Shown: piece by piece, positions 60,650 through 64,000 of the stretch
How the letters are laid out: every line of letters begins with the position of its first letter
Numbering within the stretch: the first letter of the stretch is position 1
From: Brevifilum sp029548365
Lineage (GTDB): Bacteria > Chloroflexota > Anaerolineae > Anaerolineales > Anaerolineaceae
Direction of reading: 5' to 3'
Assembly (NCBI GenBank): GCA_035376985.1
Contig: DAOSSA010000011.1
Location: forward strand, 1-64,000
DNA: 64,000 nucleotides
Made by a program: the position numbers and the translations under genes
Notes under the pieces: generated by a model
Told to the model about the DNA's origin: nothing
Database searches by the model: none
Seen by the model: the letters and a program-made list of their open reading frames with translations, nothing else

Positions 60650-63600
60650 TTATTCTTGAGGTTGAAGCGGCACCTGTGTGAATGATTCATTAATTGGAAA
60701 ACGCATCAGGCGGTTATTGCGGGCATCGGAAACCCAGATATTGCCCAACTGGTCGGCAGCTAAACCGCCTACGATGCCAATTTCATCGAGGCCACTGCCA
60801 ACACCTCCCCAGGTGTATAAAAACTCGCCGAATTGATTAAATACCAGCACCCGTCCAAGCATCGGATCGGCGACATAAACAGTGTTGTTTTCGTCAATGG
60901 TCAAGAATGGCTTATTGTCGAGGGATTCGCCATACCAGCCGTCGATGTCCCAGGTGATGTGATTGGGGAAGACGAGGGGATCGCTACCGGGGAGCATGAT
61001 CTGGATGCGTTTGTTCCAGGTATCGGCAACGAACAGGCGACCGGTATCATCGACTTCAATGCCAACGGGTTCATCAAATTGCCCTACGCCCAGCCCGGCA
61101 CCGCCAAAAACAGCCAGATTCACGCCATTACTGTCAAAGATGACGATGCGTTTGTTGCCGGTGTCGGTGATGAAAACACGCCCCTGGCGGTCTACAGCCA
61201 CGCCGCGCGGCCCCCAGAAATGAAAAGGCGTTTCAGCAGCGCCAAACTGTCCCCACATGATGATGAATTTGCCGTCAGCAGAAAATTTCTGAATGCGATG
61301 ATTCCATGTATCTGCCACATAGACCGATCCATCCGGTCCGACGGCCAATCCCCAGGGCTCATTGAAAAAACTCTCAGGCGCAATCTGGTTTGTACCAAAA
61401 TCAGAAGCGGCATAGGCACCAAAGGCGTTCAGGTATTGACCCTGTGCGTCAAAATGAAGGATGCGGTGATTGCGAGAATCGGCAACATAGAAGCTGCCAT
61501 CGGGTGCAAAGGCGATATCCCGGGGTGTATCCAGGCTGAAATGAGCATCAGCGTAGACAACCCGGTCGGCTTCGAGGTTTAGAGTGGCCGCTTCGTAAGG
61601 GTCTATTGCTGGTTCGATGACCATTGGAGCAGCGCCGTATTCCCAGATCATCGAGGCGATGTCCTTCCGCATGTACATGCGGAAGGAATCGGAAGGCTGC
61701 CAGTTTTCGAGGGTCAGGGTGTTCGTATAGGTTAACCTGGCATAGGGTTCGTAATTGCGGTTATACCAGATTTCCCATAACGCGGATCGCATGTCCGGGT
61801 CTTTGAGTGCGTCCCACACGCGCTGAAAGGTGAGGTTAAAATACGCCTGTGAAGGCCACCACAAGCGAGTGTAGTCAAAGCGGATATAGTCATCGCCCAC
61901 CACCGGCTCGATCAGGCCGAAGTTGCCGCTCCCAGCCAGGATGATGGGTGCGTCGCGCAAATCACGGGTTGGATTATCTGAAAACCAGCGTTTGTTGGGA
62001 TAATCACGAAAATACCACCAGTAAGGATAAAGCATGTCGTTATCATAGGCGACCACGATGTCCTTGCCGCCCGTCAGGCGGAAACTGATCTCTTCGACCT
62101 GCTCCAGAACATCCTTGGGATCGCGGGCAGAATGGGCGTACACCAGGAATTCTTTGGCGGTGTCATACAGGATGAAGTTGGCACGGAATGCCGTCCGCGC
62201 GGTGATAAAGGAGAGGACGGTCACAAACAGGATCAAGGCTAATTTTCCAATCTGAGCGACCTGCCAACCGCGCAGAAAGAACCACAAGGCTGCCCCACTG
62301 GCCAACACGCCTGCGAAAGCCAGCAGGAAGTTAGCTGTTACTTCTAATTGCGCCAGTTCCCTGCCCTGGAAGGGGGGTAAGGGGCTGAATGCCAGGCTGA
62401 TTGTACGAAAGATAGCCAGCAAGAACAGGAACCCGAGCAGAACCACAATCCAGCCGCGCTGGCGCTTGAAATCTAACCCATTGAGGGATTCAACCAGACG
62501 TCCCAGGCTCCATCCGCTGGCGAGGATCATCGGCATGGTGATGTGAGAAGTCAGCCAGGGCATGCGTTCGCCGGCAAAGCTGAAGGTGATCAAGCTCATC
62601 ACCGACCAGAAGAGCAACAAGGACAGAACAGGGGTGTGGCGCGGTTCGCCTTCGTTGTCGACGATGCGCCGGGAAACAGATGGCTTGAAATCACCGGTGT
62701 TCTCATCTTGAGTTTCAACCGCGCAATCATCGGCGCTTTGGGCTGAGGTGGACTCGCTCAAATTGATATTTTCTACATCCGAAACTTCTTCCGGATCGAT
62801 ATTGGCGGCGCTTTGCTCAGGTTTGAGCCTGCGTGAAAGCAAGCGCAAGCCCAACACAGTCGCCAGCAGGGTGCCGAATGCCGGCAGAAATTCATAGATG
62901 GGAATTTGGATCAGGGCGTAGTAATACAGAGGTTGGGTACCCCGAACCACACCTTGCTGAGCCAGCCAGTAGCCCAGTGCTCCCATCAAGCCCATGTACA
63001 GGCCGAGACCCTGGGTGAAGAGCGAAGTATAGAAGATGGTGAAGATGCTCCAGAAAATCGCGATATTTACCGCCCAAACTTTCCAGTTCCACCAGATGCC
63101 AATTCCCAGGGAAATCACCACCAGCGGGATTAAAAAGTACAGCGAGGAGGTAATCCCTTCCATACTGTAATCGAGGGGGTTAAAGCCCAGGATGTCCATG
63201 GGCAGCGCAGCCAGGAGAGGCAGAACGATGGTACCCTGCATGATCAACAGGTCAAAAGAGCGTTCATCCCTGACCCCGCGCCATCCGATGCCCTTGATCA
63301 AAAAATAGGCTGCGGAAACCAGGCCAACCAGCAATCCCAGCCCCAACCCACCGATGATCAGGCGTGTAGATGTCTCCAGGTCGCCCAGCGAAATGCCCAC
63401 GCTGTCATCCGGTACCATTGCTGAGCTATGGGTGAGGGCGTTGTAACCCACGGCAAACAAGGCCAAGCCGCACATCAGGGTGATGCCAACAACGGCTAAA
63501 AAGATGATGCGGGTCTGTTTGGACTGCCAGGGTTTGGTCATCACCCGCACCGTGAAAACAAGCGCCAGGAAGATCAGCAGCTCGGCTGTAAAGATGTATG

Positions 63601-64000
63601 CGGTGGCTTTGTCTGTAAAATGGAGTGCGGTGATGACTGTGATGAATAAAAGGGTGCGCTTTTGACCTGATTCTAAATAGCGGAGAACGCCCCATAACAG
63701 CGCCATACCCCAAAAGACGATGTAAATTTCATTGCGGGTATAGCGGCTGTAATAGGAGATAAATGGCGAGATCATGAACATGAACCCTGAAATCAGCGCT
63801 CCCACCCGGCCCAGGTATTTTTTAAAGGCAAACAGGGCAAAGGCGACCACCCCGATGCCGAACAGGGCATTGGGGACCCGGGCAGAGAAATCGTTGGCTC
63901 CAAATAGGGTGTAGGAGAGCGTAATCAGGTGAAATTGCAGGGGGCCATGGGTCACCGGGTCGTAGCGGTAACCACCGCCCTGGTAGAAGGTGTACGCTGG
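60650..64000 (-). CDS. GT39/Agl23-type membrane protein with C-terminal NHL beta-propeller (partial)
   Basis: At least 1116 residues; the reading frame is open to the window end, so the N-terminus is missing. The N-terminal 650 residues carry many hydrophobic helices with the PMT/GT39-like loop YRYDPVTHGPLQFHL, the pattern of the flippase activity-associated Agl23 group. An extracellular region follows, then six NHL repeats (FAPDGSFYVADSRNHRILHF, DGSVYVADTWNHRIQKF, GRVFITDTGNKRIVIF, GRLFVADTWNKRIQIM, NTVYVADPMLGRVLVF, GNIWVSDARNNRLMRF), enough for a six-bladed propeller. Likely a lipid-linked sugar transferase; the propeller may bind glycan or protein. Confidence 0.85.
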   Translation of the reverse strand, partial: PAYTFYQGGGYRYDPVTHGPLQFHLITLSYTLFGANDFSARVPNALFGIGVVAFALFAFKKYLGRVGALISGFMFMISPFISYYSRYTRNEIYIVFWGMALLWGVLRYLESGQKRTLLFITVITALHFTDKATAYIFTAELLIFLALVFTVRVMTKPWQSKQTRIIFLAVVGITLMCGLALFAVGYNALTHSSAMVPDDSVGISLGDLETSTRLIIGGLGLGLLVGLVSAAYFLIKGIGWRGVRDERSFDLLIMQGTIVLPLLAALPMDILGFNPLDYSMEGITSSLYFLIPLVVISLGIGIWWNWKVWAVNIAIFWSIFTIFYTSLFTQGLGLYMGLMGALGYWLAQQGVVRGTQPLYYYALIQIPIYEFLPAFGTLLATVLGLRLLSRRLKPEQSAANIDPEEVSDVENINLSESTSAQSADDCAVETQDENTGDFKPSVSRRIVDNEGEPRHTPVLSLLLFWSVMSLITFSFAGERMPWLTSHITMPMILASGWSLGRLVESLNGLDFKRQRGWIVVLLGFLFLLAIFRTISLAFSPLPPFQGRELAQLEVTANFLLAFAGVLASGAALWFFLRGWQVAQIGKLALILFVTVLSFITARTAFRANFILYDTAKEFLVYAHSARDPKDVLEQVEEISFRLTGGKDIVVAYDNDMLYPYWWYFRDYPNKRWFSDNPTRDLRDAPIILAGSGNFGLIEPVVGDDYIRFDYTRLWWPSQAYFNLTFQRVWDALKDPDMRSALWEIWYNRNYEPYARLTYTNTLTLENWQPSDSFRMYMRKDIASMIWEYGAAPMVIEPAIDPYEAATLNLEADRVVYADAHFSLDTPRDIAFAPDGSFYVADSRNHRILHFDAQGQYLNAFGAYAASDFGTNQIAPESFFNEPWGLAVGPDGSVYVADTWNHRIQKFSADGKFIIMWGQFGAAETPFHFWGPRGVAVDRQGRVFITDTGNKRIVIFDSNGVNLAVFGGAGLGVGQFDEPVGIEVDDTGRLFVADTWNKRIQIMLPGSDPLVFPNHITWDIDGWYGESLDNKPFLTIDENNTVYVADPMLGRVLVFNQFGEFLYTWGGVGSGLDEIGIVGGLAADQLGNIWVSDARNNRLMRFPINESFTQVPLQPQE

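Overview
The window looks like chromosomal DNA of an anaerobic Chloroflexota bacterium of the class Anaerolineae. This is inferred from gene content and style, not from a database match. The signs are moderate GC, a DUF2089 plus SHOCT-like pair, an LppM-like lipoprotein family, a GT39/Agl23-type protein ending in NHL repeats, a GH4 sugar locus, formate-THF ligase, a CoA-disulfide reductase/rhodanese fusion, and many short heptanucleotide repeats confined to intergenic DNA. There is no prophage, integron or CRISPR array; the only mobile-element trace is a decayed IS3-type transposase tail.

Layout. 1-1.1 kb: end of an rRNA operon (23S 3' end, 5S), then rpsU-infA. 1.2-3.9 kb: an acetyltransferase, a small unknown and an AI-2E family permease. 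4.1-8.2 kb: a galactoside locus (GH4 alpha-galactosidase, YdjC/ChbG deacetylase, GPH symporter). 8.4-12.4 kb: minus-strand unknown, Gfo/Idh/MocA oxidoreductase, TIM-barrel-like protein and malic enzyme. 13-20.4 kb: a DPM1-like glycosyltransferase, then a minus-strand housekeeping run pth-mfd and yabE-like-ksgA. 20.9-22.8 kb: fhs. 23-27.2 kb: LppM-like lipoproteins, a FucA-type aldolase and a membrane protein whose N-terminal zinc ribbon appears broken.

27.7-34.4 kb is the most coherent accessory system: a complete ECF transporter (fused double ATPase, EcfT, S component) collinear with an MtnA-like isomerase, an MTAP-family phosphorylase with a 6-oxopurine (thioinosine-type) signature, and an MTA/SAH deaminase. 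I read it as import and salvage of methylthioadenosine or a related 5'-deoxynucleoside. The FucA-type aldolase 3 kb upstream could complete a DHAP-shunt-like route.

34.4-41.7 kb: transposase remnant, C_GCAxxG_C_C protein, a secreted S8 protease behind an unusual leader, and an 816-residue CoADR-rhodanese-TusA-DsrE fusion. 42.2-42.4 kb: tRNA-Gly and tRNA-Cys. 42.6-48.4 kb: a TetR-SDR pair with an operator, mutM, a DtxR-type regulator with an operator, an MFS exporter, and the DUF2089/SHOCT pair. 48.8-56.5 kb: OsmC, FTCD (linked through THF chemistry to fhs), M23 peptidase, YjjX, CapA, a helix-hairpin-helix membrane protein, a YcgN-like protein, two tandem c-di-AMP receptor-like (DarA) proteins and a DUF4013 protein. 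57-60.5 kb: a membrane-anchored thermolysin-like protease and infC-rpmI-rplT, where infC appears to start at AUA. 60.6 kb to the end: a GT39/NHL protein truncated by the window edge.

Starts were moved inward from the longest open frame wherever a Shine-Dalgarno site supported it. Functional names come from reading motifs by eye and are untested.
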